Shown: piece by piece, positions 44,721-52,843 of the stretch
Position numbering within the stretch: position 1 is the stretch's first letter
Layout: each line of letters opens with the position of its first letter
Source: SM1-50 sp964467345
GTDB lineage: Archaea > Thermoplasmatota > E2 > DHVEG-1
Assembly (NCBI GenBank): GCA_964467345.1
Contig: CAYXPY010000003.1
Span: forward strand, 41,940 to 105,939
DNA length: 64,000 bases
Direction of reading: 5' to 3'
The notes under the pieces: generated by a model
The model's input: only the letters and a program-made list of their open reading frames with translations
Told to the model about the DNA's origin: nothing
Database searches by the model: none
Program-made: the position numbers and the translations under genes

Positions 44721-45656
44721 TTACATAATGATTTGAATATCTAGTTTTTGTGCAAGTTCTTTGTATCTATTTCGAATCGTTACCTCGGTAACCCCAGCGA
44801 TCTCTGCAACTTCACGTTGTGTCCTTCGTTCACCACAAAGAACTGATGAGATGTATAATGATGCGGCAGCAAGTCCTGTAGGTCCTCGTCCACTGGTGAG
44901 TTCTTGATTTACGGCACAGGTTAGTATTTCCAATGTCTTTGTTTGAACGGTGTTGCTGAGTTTAAGTTCACTGCAGAATCTTGAGACATAATCTTTAGGT
45001 GCAGTCGGCATTAATTTTAACTCTAGTTCTCTTGATACATATCGATAGTTACGGCCAACCTCTTTTCGTGACATTTGTGCAATCAAACTAATTTCGTCTA
45101 ATGTCCGTGGAACATGGCATTGTCGGCAGGCGGCGTACAACGACGCAGCCGTCACTCCTTGGATACTTCGTCCACGAACTAGATTCTTTAATGCTGCTTT
45201 TCGATAGATCATTGCAGCGGTTTCACGTACCGTCCTTGGAAGACTCATCCCAGAGGCAAGTCTATCGATACCTGAAAGAGCAACTGCTAAATTACGTTCG
45301 GTTGCATCGCTGATTCGTACACGCCGCTGCCATTTTCGTAGTCGATATAATTGTGCTCGATTTTTTGTAGGAATGGATTTGCCATAGGCATCCCTATTTG
45401 TCCATCCAATCGTTGTACTCAGTCCTTTATCATGAATCGTGTATGTCATTGGAGAACCGGTTCTTGATCGTTTCTCGCGCTGTTCGTTATCAAATGCGCG
45501 CCATTCTGGGCCATGGTCAATAATATCTTCATCGACAACAAGTCCGCATCTCGAACATACTAATTCTGCTCGAGAATAATCCTTACTTAGTTGGCCATTC
45601 CCACATTCGGGACAACATAGAATTTCTTCTATTTTTTGCCTGTCTTTTTTTGTCAA
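44721..45656 (-). CDS. tfb: Transcription initiation factor TFB (TFIIB)
   Basis: Archaeal general transcription factor, 311 residues. The zinc ribbon is CCPECGNGQLSKDYSRAELV with CSRCGLVVDEDIIDHGPEWR; the B-reader region follows (SRTGSPMTYTIHDKGLSTTI). Two cyclin-like repeats are present (near 115-200 and 210-305), and the C-terminal helix-turn-helix includes TQREVAEIAGVTEVTIRNRY for BRE binding. The start is a TTG at 45656 with GGGGTTGAT about five bases upstream; no in-frame ATG lies just before it. Confidence 0.96.
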   Translation of the reverse strand: MTKKDRQKIEEILCCPECGNGQLSKDYSRAELVCSRCGLVVDEDIIDHGPEWRAFDNEQREKRSRTGSPMTYTIHDKGLSTTIGWTNRDAYGKSIPTKNRAQLYRLRKWQRRVRISDATERNLAVALSGIDRLASGMSLPRTVRETAAMIYRKAALKNLVRGRSIQGVTAASLYAACRQCHVPRTLDEISLIAQMSRKEVGRNYRYVSRELELKLMPTAPKDYVSRFCSELKLSNTVQTKTLEILTCAVNQELTSGRGPTGLAAASLYISSVLCGERRTQREVAEIAGVTEVTIRNRYKELAQKLDIQIIM

Positions 45657-46048
45657 CTTAAATCAACCCCCATAGTATTTCATCAAGAATTGTATCATAT
45701 GATTATTCCTTAATTCGTGTTTTTATCGTTCCAATCTCTGCTGTTCAGATAGGAATAAAAGAATAAAAATAAAACATCTCAAATGTTCGATTTAACGAAA
45801 AAGTGAAATTCTTATCTCCATTCTATATATAGTTAGATATGAACTACAGGCCTTTATATTGTTTTGCCTTGTCGTCCTTTGTTTGTGTCAACAAAATTTT
45901 ACATCATCAGATAATTACAATATTGCTTAGAATTGAGCATAGGCAGCTCAATTGAAAAGTAAAAAACATGTAGTGTTGTTCGCTTTTAATAAAAAAGGAT
46001 AAATACTGAAAAATAGTAATAATATTATAATAGAACAGTCTTGATTAT
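45657..46048. other. 392-bp A/T-rich intergenic region
   Basis: Separates the divergent tfb and exported phosphoesterase genes. It contains TATA-like stretches (TCTATATATAGTTA near 45823-45836 and ATATTATAAT near 46021-46030), but I see no gene, RNA or strong hairpin. Confidence 0.5.
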
Positions 46049-48373
46049 ATGCAAAAGAAATTACGTAGCGGTATAATGTTCATTATACTCTTATGTATAC
46101 TTTTTTCCGTATTACCATCACATATGAACCCAAACAGAATAACAACCATATTATCAGCTAATCATAGCATACTACCAGATTCTTCGAATATACCTGTACC
46201 AATCTCTGGCAGAATTGCTGATTTAGCCCCACAGAAAATACAGCTAAGTTTTGCAGTATTCACCGACACCCACATCGGAGCAAGGTATCAAAATCCCCTG
46301 TATAGGACCGCTGAGTTTCTTGATGTGCTTGGTGAAGACCTTGTTGTTTCGACGAACCTGCTTGATTTCGTGGTGCATCTTGGGGACATAGTACACCATA
46401 ATACCGCTCAGGTCAACGGAATCGGCTTACCCCGGGTCGTCAACCAATACAAAAATAATCTGAAAGCCTACTTCATCTCTCATATACATCTGCCATTGCA
46501 CGGTGTCCTTGGGAATCATGATGTGAATGACTACCAGATGAACAAGGATGACCCTCATAACCTGACAAAGGCACTCATCGATGAGCTAAGCATGAACAAC
46601 CCGGTCTATGCGATGATGCGTAACGGCATCCTCTTTCTTATCGTCCCGGAGTTAGCGTATGTGACATGGACCCATCCTGTTGAATATGAATGGATCGAGT
46701 TCATGACGAATACCTACCATAACACTACAACGATCATCTTGTGTCATCAGGCGATAGAGGATACCACGAGAGAAACTAGCTTAGAACCGTATCGCGGCAA
46801 GCAGGATATGGACTGGTGGGCGACTCTTTTTCAGAAAAACCCTCAGATAAAGATGTGGATCCATGGCCACAATCATTGCCTTGATTGGTTTGTAAGCAAT
46901 CAAAGCACAGGTCTGACAAATCCAGTGCGGACCTTTGGTCATGACATTGCGTTTTCATCGCCGTATCCGCAGATGGAATGGGAGATGCATCATGAGGAGG
47001 ACAGGATTGTTATCTACACTATCACGTCCTCAGGGATACAGACGGCTACCTGGGAGAACAACGGGGCTGGTGGTCATTGGGTGCCTGGTTATGATCACTC
47101 TTGGAACATTTCTACTACTTTTGATCCTTCAGCACTGGGATGGTATTCATTTCCCATGTTCCTACAGGATAATGAAACCCAGTGCACGGACATGAAAATA
47201 CTTTCACCAGACGTCACTGTGCAGCTTGTTGGCACGACCCCAATGGAGCTGTTCTTTGACCCAGAAATGGAATCACCTGATGGCTGGGCTAATGAAACAA
47301 TCCTTGGATTTGGGGACGACCGGTTAGGAAATGTGGAATGGACAAACCCGGGTATGCGGGTCTATGGACCGACGGTTCTCAGCTTCCCTGAGAAATATCC
47401 TTATCAGGAATCAATGCAGGAAGATGGACGCAGCGGCCAACCATATCAGTCGTTTCCCATGGGGACGATTTGTGCTGCGGTCCCTGGTCAGACCTACACG
47501 TTCACAATCACAGCCCGGTGCCCCAGTGGGAATGGCAACGTGAACCTGATCATCAATTGCAGTGACTGGGGCACGAAATCACAATACAGCGTTCTCTCAG
47601 GAAGTCAACAACAGGTTCTTTCCCATATGTTTGGACCTACTAACGAAACCATTTCCTGTACATACACCGTTCCTCAAGACAAGGATGCGTGGTTCTTACA
47701 AGGAACAGTGCAGTTTCTTGATTCAGTGGAGTATGACGTGTCGCTATTTAGTGTGAAACGAGAACGGAGCAGTGATACGACTGATGATTTTCGTTTATGT
47801 CTCAGCGGACAGTGGTATAATATTTCAGGGGTTCTTCCTGAAGATGGAACCATGAATTTTTCGGTAAACCCACAGGACCTCTGTGACCACAATGGTGTTA
47901 TGAACTTCACCGCGTTTATCAGAGGGAACCGATACGGTATGGTCATAGTGATGTATCATGAACCAGTGTTGATGGGGATGAACGCACGTTTTCGAATAAA
48001 CAACATCATCGATAATGTGTATAACCTGAGCCTTACAAAAACGATAACACGCGCATCATCGTTTGAAATGACGATGTGGGACTCCCAGATGTTTAGAAAC
48101 TACCCAAAAATAGCAGAATTATGTGTTCGGTTTCTGACAAAGGGGATTCCTGGTTTTCTTTTTAATTTGCTTTTTCAAAGCATCCTTGAAGAAATCCCAC
48201 CAACATATCACCTGTTCCCCTTTAGCACCAATCCGGTCTATACAGGAGTCCAGGTTGTCGCTGATGATGGATCTGCTCTAAGACAGGTCAGTAGCAATGG
48301 CAACCTCTGGTTTACCTGCAATGGCCCCAGTCAGCAGAACCGTTTTCTGAAGGTCACGTTTCCAGCCCAGTAA
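46049..48373 (+). CDS. Exported calcineurin-like phosphoesterase, multidomain
   Basis: 774 residues. A signal peptide (IMFIILLCILFSVLPSHM) precedes a metallophosphoesterase domain with AVFTDTHIGARYQ, VVHLGDIVHH, GVLGNHDVNDYQ, ILCHQAIED and WIHGHNHCLDWF. From about residue 420 a beta-rich domain resembles a carbohydrate-binding or fibronectin-like module (GQTYTFTITARCPSGNGNVN), and a third region extends to the end. Probably degrades extracellular organic phosphates or acts at the cell surface. It is preceded by a TATA element and has little leader. Confidence 0.78.
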   Translation: MQKKLRSGIMFIILLCILFSVLPSHMNPNRITTILSANHSILPDSSNIPVPISGRIADLAPQKIQLSFAVFTDTHIGARYQNPLYRTAEFLDVLGEDLVVSTNLLDFVVHLGDIVHHNTAQVNGIGLPRVVNQYKNNLKAYFISHIHLPLHGVLGNHDVNDYQMNKDDPHNLTKALIDELSMNNPVYAMMRNGILFLIVPELAYVTWTHPVEYEWIEFMTNTYHNTTTIILCHQAIEDTTRETSLEPYRGKQDMDWWATLFQKNPQIKMWIHGHNHCLDWFVSNQSTGLTNPVRTFGHDIAFSSPYPQMEWEMHHEEDRIVIYTITSSGIQTATWENNGAGGHWVPGYDHSWNISTTFDPSALGWYSFPMFLQDNETQCTDMKILSPDVTVQLVGTTPMELFFDPEMESPDGWANETILGFGDDRLGNVEWTNPGMRVYGPTVLSFPEKYPYQESMQEDGRSGQPYQSFPMGTICAAVPGQTYTFTITARCPSGNGNVNLIINCSDWGTKSQYSVLSGSQQQVLSHMFGPTNETISCTYTVPQDKDAWFLQGTVQFLDSVEYDVSLFSVKRERSSDTTDDFRLCLSGQWYNISGVLPEDGTMNFSVNPQDLCDHNGVMNFTAFIRGNRYGMVIVMYHEPVLMGMNARFRINNIIDNVYNLSLTKTITRASSFEMTMWDSQMFRNYPKIAELCVRFLTKGIPGFLFNLLFQSILEEIPPTYHLFPFSTNPVYTGVQVVADDGSALRQVSSNGNLWFTCNGPSQQNRFLKVTFPAQ

Positions 48374-48492
48374 GTGGTTTTCCATTCCATGCTGTCTTCT
48401 GGAAAGGTGAGTGATTCAATAAGGGAGACAAGAGGCTTGCTTACCCGTATCACCATGTTTATATAATCTTGATTTATTATTTTCATATTATT

Positions 48493-49938
48493 ATGTATAG
48501 GAATGAAAAAAAATTCTCTGCGTGTTTCATGGTCTGTGTTCTGATTTGCGTTCCTTTTTTTATCTGCTGTAGTGCTGGTCAATCCCTGGAACACCACCCT
48601 AGTACGTATTCTATTCCTTTATTCAAAAACCCAGAAATTATCATCATCCCAGATGACTATCCAACGATCCAGGAAGGAATCAATCATGCACATCCAGGAG
48701 ACCGCGTCTTTGTTCGACAGGGGATTTACACAGAACATATCGTCATATGGACAGAAAACGTAGGATTGAGAGGTGAAAACAAATCAAGCACCATCATCGA
48801 TGGAGAAAATACAAGTTTTGATGCCGTAACCATAACCGCAGATGGGGTCACTGTTGAAGGCTTCACCATACGAAACGCCCGTTTCAAGGACAACCTGATT
48901 TGGAACCAATCAGGCATTGTTATCCATTCATCAAACGTCACTGTGAAGAACACCATCATTAAAGATAATCATCTTGGCATATTGTCCTACATCACCGCCT
49001 TGAATTTGACGATCTGCGATAACATGTTTTATTATGATGGGTTCTTACCGGGATGTTACCTCCAGTATATCGATGGGCAGTATCAGGGTGCAGACACCAT
49101 CCCCCTAGCAAGTGTGATCCTCAATGTCACCAATAACACCGTGAATGGGAAACCACTGTATTATATGCAGAATACACAGGACATGGTTGTAGAGACAGAC
49201 GCAGGTCAGGTTATTTTGGTGAATTGCACAAACATCACCGTAAAAGACCTCATACTTGAAAGACTTGATTTTTCAGTGCTGCTGTATTACTGTAAGGACT
49301 GTCTTGTGGAAAATATAACAATCAATGATTCTGATGGTGAGCTTATCTTGTTTTTCTCTGAAAACAACACCATCCAAAACAACCATATCAGAAACGCGAT
49401 ACAGGGGATATGCTTTGACCTTGGGGCAAAAAACAACCGTGCATGCAACAATGATGTCTCTGAATGCAAGCAGGGCATCACACTGCTCTCAGCATGCAGC
49501 GACAATACAGTCCAGGGAAACAGCATCGATCGATGTACTTGGGGTTTGGAAATCTCTTCCCTTACAAAAAACGCTCCTTCTCATGATAACCTGATCAGCG
49601 GAAACATACTAAAGAGAAATAACATCGGTATCATTCTTTCAACCAGCTTTCAGAATCCTTTGTGTTTCACCTATAACAATACTCTTGAAAATAATACCAT
49701 CTCTGGCAATATCATCGGTATCGACCTGCGTTCATCTGAGGGAAACATCATGAAAAACAATATCTTTAAAAGAAACCTTCTCTCCGCCAGTTTTATGGAT
49801 TGTTCACAGAATTTTTGGCTGAATAACTATTGGAATCGACCGCGAATGGCGCCAAAACCAATCCTTGGTTTTCGGCATTTCGGTATTCTACCGGTGCCCT
49901 GGTTAAACTTCGATATGCATCCTGCTATGTCCTATTGA
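48493..49938 (+). CDS. Exported parallel beta-helix (NosD-type) protein
   Basis: 481 residues from ATG 48493, with a signal peptide (CFMVCVLICVPFFICC). The body is a right-handed beta-helix with repeated Asn ladders: VTVEGFTIRNARF, VTVKNTIIKDNHLG, SGNIIGIDLRSSEGN. These PbH1 repeats are typical of NosD and of surface glycan-binding or lyase proteins. No catalytic triad is apparent. It follows the exported phosphoesterase and forms part of a cluster of exported proteins. Confidence 0.82.
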   Translation: MYRNEKKFSACFMVCVLICVPFFICCSAGQSLEHHPSTYSIPLFKNPEIIIIPDDYPTIQEGINHAHPGDRVFVRQGIYTEHIVIWTENVGLRGENKSSTIIDGENTSFDAVTITADGVTVEGFTIRNARFKDNLIWNQSGIVIHSSNVTVKNTIIKDNHLGILSYITALNLTICDNMFYYDGFLPGCYLQYIDGQYQGADTIPLASVILNVTNNTVNGKPLYYMQNTQDMVVETDAGQVILVNCTNITVKDLILERLDFSVLLYYCKDCLVENITINDSDGELILFFSENNTIQNNHIRNAIQGICFDLGAKNNRACNNDVSECKQGITLLSACSDNTVQGNSIDRCTWGLEISSLTKNAPSHDNLISGNILKRNNIGIILSTSFQNPLCFTYNNTLENNTISGNIIGIDLRSSEGNIMKNNIFKRNLLSASFMDCSQNFWLNNYWNRPRMAPKPILGFRHFGILPVPWLNFDMHPAMSY

Positions 49939-49985
49939 GAAAAAAATTTTCTTTTTTGTCAAGAAAATGGTTTTAATGAAGGGTG

Positions 49986-50477
49986 ATGATGTCATCTCTG
50001 AGAACGACAAACATGCGTGACAAACGATTCGTAGCGGAACACCGGGGTGGGCCGCTTAAAAAGCAACAGCATCACCAGCTGATGACCTGGGCGTGTTCCT
50101 GTGCCGAGCATGTCATACCTCTTGTTGATACGAAGATCGATGAGCGATTACCACAGGCACTCCAGGTAGCAAAAGAGTGGATAAAAGCAAATGCCTCAGT
50201 TGGCGACGCACGAAAGGCTGCTATACAGGCTCATGCGGTTGCTCGTGACTCGTCAGACCCGGTTTCTATAGCAGTGGCTCGTTGTGTAGGACATGCAGTA
50301 GCCACCGCTCATATGGCAGACCATTCATTAGGGGCGGCATGGTATGCGTTAAAAGCAGTGAAAAACGCAGGGAAATCTCTTGATGCAGAACGAGACTGGC
50401 AAAATGATCAGCTGCCTTTGGAGATCAAGCATCTTGTTCGTTCTGCAAGAGAGAATAAGAAATTTAATAGAGAGTAA
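49986..50477 (+). CDS. Putative immunity protein (Imm5-like)
   Basis: About 163 residues, helical. HQLMTWACSCAEHVIPLVD, LQVAKEWIKANASVGDARKA and AGHAVATAHMADHSLG-like segments (CVGHAVATAHMADHSLGAAW) match a family usually named putative immunity protein, Imm5-like. Three consecutive start codons (GTG 49983, ATG 49986, ATG 49989) and a later ATG at 50013 make the exact start uncertain. It lies just outside the first repeat of the rnpB-type array. No polymorphic toxin partner is seen. Confidence 0.6.
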   Translation: MMSSLRTTNMRDKRFVAEHRGGPLKKQQHHQLMTWACSCAEHVIPLVDTKIDERLPQALQVAKEWIKANASVGDARKAAIQAHAVARDSSDPVSIAVARCVGHAVATAHMADHSLGAAWYALKAVKNAGKSLDAERDWQNDQLPLEIKHLVRSARENKKFNRE

Positions 50478-50503
50478 TCATTGGAGAAATAAAACAAATA
50501 GAT

Positions 50504-50533
50504 GGGTGCTGGGTGTAGGCCATACGCCTCTTT
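50504..50533 (+). repeat. rnpB 3'-end repeat, copy 1 (distal)
   Basis: Matches the end of the RNase P RNA gene at 27 of 30 positions. The differences are the first base and two bases in the loop of the small AGGC/GCCT hairpin (CATAC instead of CGTAA). It is followed by GCAACAGGAGAA, also found after copy 3, and leads into the first toxin-antitoxin operon. Confidence 0.85.
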
Positions 50534-50610
50534 GCAACAGGAGAATATACGATTTTTTTAATTATTTTTATGATATAAGAAACATGGTGATAGAAAGTAT
50601 TTTATATTAT

Positions 50611-50640
50611 GGTATACATAGGTATACTAAGGTATACTAT
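50611..50640 (+). promoter_or_regulatory. Triple GGTATAC operator of the first toxin-antitoxin operon
   Basis: GGTATACATA, GGTATACTAA and GGTATACTAT stand in tandem with a 10-bp period, each containing the palindrome GTATAC, directly before the antitoxin ATG at 50639. The spacing of one helical turn is what an autoregulatory antitoxin or toxin-antitoxin complex would bind cooperatively. Confidence 0.6.
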
Positions 50641-50878
50641 GAGCACGACAACCATTAAAATCCAAAGTGATACGAAGTCACAAATCGATCAATTCCGTGA
50701 ATATAAAAATGAAAGCTACGATGAGGTTATTAAAAAACTCATTTTCATTGTAAAGAACTTAAAAGAAGAACCAGAACTGAGCAAAGAAGCAATCAAAGCA
50801 ATAGAAGCTGCAAGGGAACGCATTAAAAAAGGGCATTTCGTCAGTGAGGAGGAAGCAAAATATCGACTGGGGCTCTAA
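50639..50878 (+). CDS. RelB-like antitoxin (cassette 1)
   Basis: 79 residues from ATG 50639. The N-terminal part, STTTIKIQSDTKSQIDQF, looks like a ribbon-helix-helix DNA-binding domain; the acidic/basic C-terminal helix (KAIEAARERIKKGHFVSEE) would wrap the toxin. It precedes the toxin by 3 bp. The reading frame extends upstream to 50609, but that stretch overlaps the operator repeats and is unlikely to be translated. Confidence 0.8.
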   Translation: MSTTTIKIQSDTKSQIDQFREYKNESYDEVIKKLIFIVKNLKEEPELSKEAIKAIEAARERIKKGHFVSEEEAKYRLGL

Positions 50879-50881
50879 TGA

Positions 50882-51136
50882 ATGTTTTCAGTCATTTATG
50901 ATGACGTGGCTTTACACGATATAGGTAAATTAGAAAAGAAAATCAGAAAAAGAATTTTTGAAAAAATTCATTCCACGAAAGAAAATCCATTTCATTATTT
51001 TGAAAAATTGACTGCTAGAGATGAATACAAACTACGCGTGGGAGATTATCGGATTATTGCTGATATCGATGAAAAAACAAAAAGAATTTCAATACTCTTT
51101 GTTGACCATCGGAAAAATGTCTACAGAAAATGGTAA
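50882..51136 (+). CDS. RelE/ParE-family toxin (cassette 1)
   Basis: 84 residues with the compact RelE fold: FSVIYDDVALHDIGKLEKKI, then YKLRVGDYRIIADIDE and the C-terminal ILFVDHRKNVYRKW. The family cleaves mRNA at the ribosome or inhibits gyrase. The stop codon lies 6 bp before repeat copy 2, so the cassette is trimmed tightly to the boundary. Confidence 0.85.
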   Translation: MFSVIYDDVALHDIGKLEKKIRKRIFEKIHSTKENPFHYFEKLTARDEYKLRVGDYRIIADIDEKTKRISILFVDHRKNVYRKW

Positions 51137-51142
51137 TTTATT

Positions 51143-51172
51143 AGGTGCTGGGTGTAGGCCGTAAGCCTCTTT
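51143..51172 (+). repeat. rnpB 3'-end repeat, copy 2
   Basis: Identical over 30 bases to the 3' end of the RNase P RNA gene at 54939-54968; sequence diverges immediately on both sides. It separates toxin-antitoxin cassette 1 from the exported-protein segment. Confidence 0.9.
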
Positions 51173-51233
51173 AGCCTCCGAGAAATGACAAAATCTGCCA
51201 TATCTCAGAACAGAATGCGTTAGCTAGATTCTA

Positions 51234-51262
51234 TGGGAGAAATCCCTCCTCTTTTTTTCTTT
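51234..51262 (+). terminator. Terminator-like hairpin after cassette 1
   Basis: GGGA-GAAA-TCCC forms a short tetraloop hairpin (about 51234-51245), followed by a T-rich tract (CTTTTTTTC). The remaining bases to 51417 contain a TATA-like CTATTTATAG and the leader of the next gene. Confidence 0.5.
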
Positions 51263-51417
51263 AGTTTTAAGAGGTCATCTATTACTTTTTCAGAATATGT
51301 GTAATATTAGCATATTTTGCCCTGAATTTGTGTATTAGTGCATATGTTTTCATTCATTGTTGGTTGTAACCTATTTATAGGAGGACATTGATGTAAAATA
51401 TGATAAAGGGGGAATTC

Positions 51418-52083
51418 ATGAGCAGAAATCAATTTTTTAGAAAAAGTTTGACGGCTGGAATTATCTTTCTTTTCTTTGGAACTACCATTGTCCCATCATC
51501 GTATGCAGATGATTTATTACACCACCTCTCAGACAAAGAAAATGTAGTACCAGCAAATGCAGAAAATTGGTCTTATTGCAATTTTACACTCCCTAATGTA
51601 CATATCACCTACGACCGTAACAAATGGAAATGGGGAGTTGTAGAGTTCGAGGATTCTAACCCTGAATTTGATTTGAATTACTCAGGCTTTGGGACTGATA
51701 CTGATTGGGTCAATGTTGGATTCAAAACAACGATTTTCTGCCATACACAAGACCAATTATTCCCAGCATGGTTTCAGATGGACATTGAGTTAACCCCAAA
51801 TGGAAGCATCCCACAAGGCATGGGTGGTGGAGGTGCTATATTGAGGAGATGGAATTGGACATCGCAAGAACACTTGGCGTATTTTGCTATCACGAAAGAC
51901 ATGGTAAATACTGACGTTCAAGGGAAAATCGCTGTGGTAGGAATTCCACCAAGATTGTTTTTCCTATCATATTTATTCATTCCTCTTCACATATTTTGGT
52001 GGTTCGCTGATTTCAGAATGATCATTCCCTTGGAGGAACGACGTGGGGCTACAATGGAATTTACCATCCATGTTCATGATTAA
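51418..52083 (+). CDS. Exported protein in the middle segment
   Basis: 221 residues from ATG 51418, preceded by a strong GGGGG ribosome-binding site. The signal peptide (SLTAGIIFLFFGTTIVPSSY) is of the same type as that of the neighbouring beta-helix protein. The mature part is beta-rich (NVHITYDRNKWKWGVVEFED), with a hydrophobic stretch at about residues 178-196 (FLSYLFIPLHIFWWFADF). No family recognised. Confidence 0.72.
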   Translation: MSRNQFFRKSLTAGIIFLFFGTTIVPSSYADDLLHHLSDKENVVPANAENWSYCNFTLPNVHITYDRNKWKWGVVEFEDSNPEFDLNYSGFGTDTDWVNVGFKTTIFCHTQDQLFPAWFQMDIELTPNGSIPQGMGGGGAILRRWNWTSQEHLAYFAITKDMVNTDVQGKIAVVGIPPRLFFLSYLFIPLHIFWWFADFRMIIPLEERRGATMEFTIHVHD

Positions 52084-52129
52084 AATCAATATATTTGATA
52101 GGAGATTATGATAAAGGAGGTAGGAAAGT

Positions 52130-52843
52130 ATGGATAAGAAACCTCTGATTGGAGTCAGTATCCTGGCTGTGGTTCTTCTTGTGCTGGGTTCGTTGAGTAA
52201 CGTGGTAGGGTATCAATCAGTCCAGACCTCACAACAGAACCTTATCAAAGAAAGAATCAATCAGAGAGAGTTGTTATTCCAGACTATTGTTGATATTGTG
52301 AACAACAAGGAGATACAACGAATCATCCTGAAATCCCAGATGAGTAGAGGGATATTCCCGACATCAGAGAGTCCTGTGTTAACAAAGAACCAAATCAGAC
52401 AGTTGTATTTCCTTGGATTGATTCTATCAAAGGTTATCAGTAAGTCAAGGATACAATCAATTATTGGGAAATATGAATTCAATAATCAAGAGATGCAGAA
52501 GGAAATATCTGCTGTTATTGAAAGGAATGCTATCATCAATTCAGAATTAACTCAACTAAAAGATTCTGAGTGTAATTGTGAAAACGAAAAAGATATAAAT
52601 TGGACTTTCCCAGTTCTTTGTACAATCCTGTTTTTTATATTTTTACCACTACTATTATTATCAGCTTCATTTGTTATTGCTGGAATTATACTAGGCATTA
52701 TATTTTTTAATCAAGGACCTAAATATTTTCATATTGCGCTTATATTTATTTTAGGCTTGTTTACAATCGCAGGGGGCTTTGCTTGGGTCCCCCTGTATAT
52801 AGGACACGATCTTAACTGTTGGTGGATTGGAGTAAACCCATGA
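52130..52843 (+). CDS. Membrane protein in the middle segment
   Basis: 237 residues. An N-terminal hydrophobic helix (LIGVSILAVVLLVLGSLSN) is followed by about 130 mostly helical, charged residues, then at least three hydrophobic segments (VLCTILFFIFLPLLLL, FVIAGIILGIIFF, ALIFILGLFTIAGGF). It overlaps the next start by 4 bp (ATGA). Function unknown. It may anchor or help export the flanking surface proteins. Confidence 0.72.
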   Translation: MDKKPLIGVSILAVVLLVLGSLSNVVGYQSVQTSQQNLIKERINQRELLFQTIVDIVNNKEIQRIILKSQMSRGIFPTSESPVLTKNQIRQLYFLGLILSKVISKSRIQSIIGKYEFNNQEMQKEISAVIERNAIINSELTQLKDSECNCENEKDINWTFPVLCTILFFIFLPLLLLSASFVIAGIILGIIFFNQGPKYFHIALIFILGLFTIAGGFAWVPLYIGHDLNCWWIGVNP

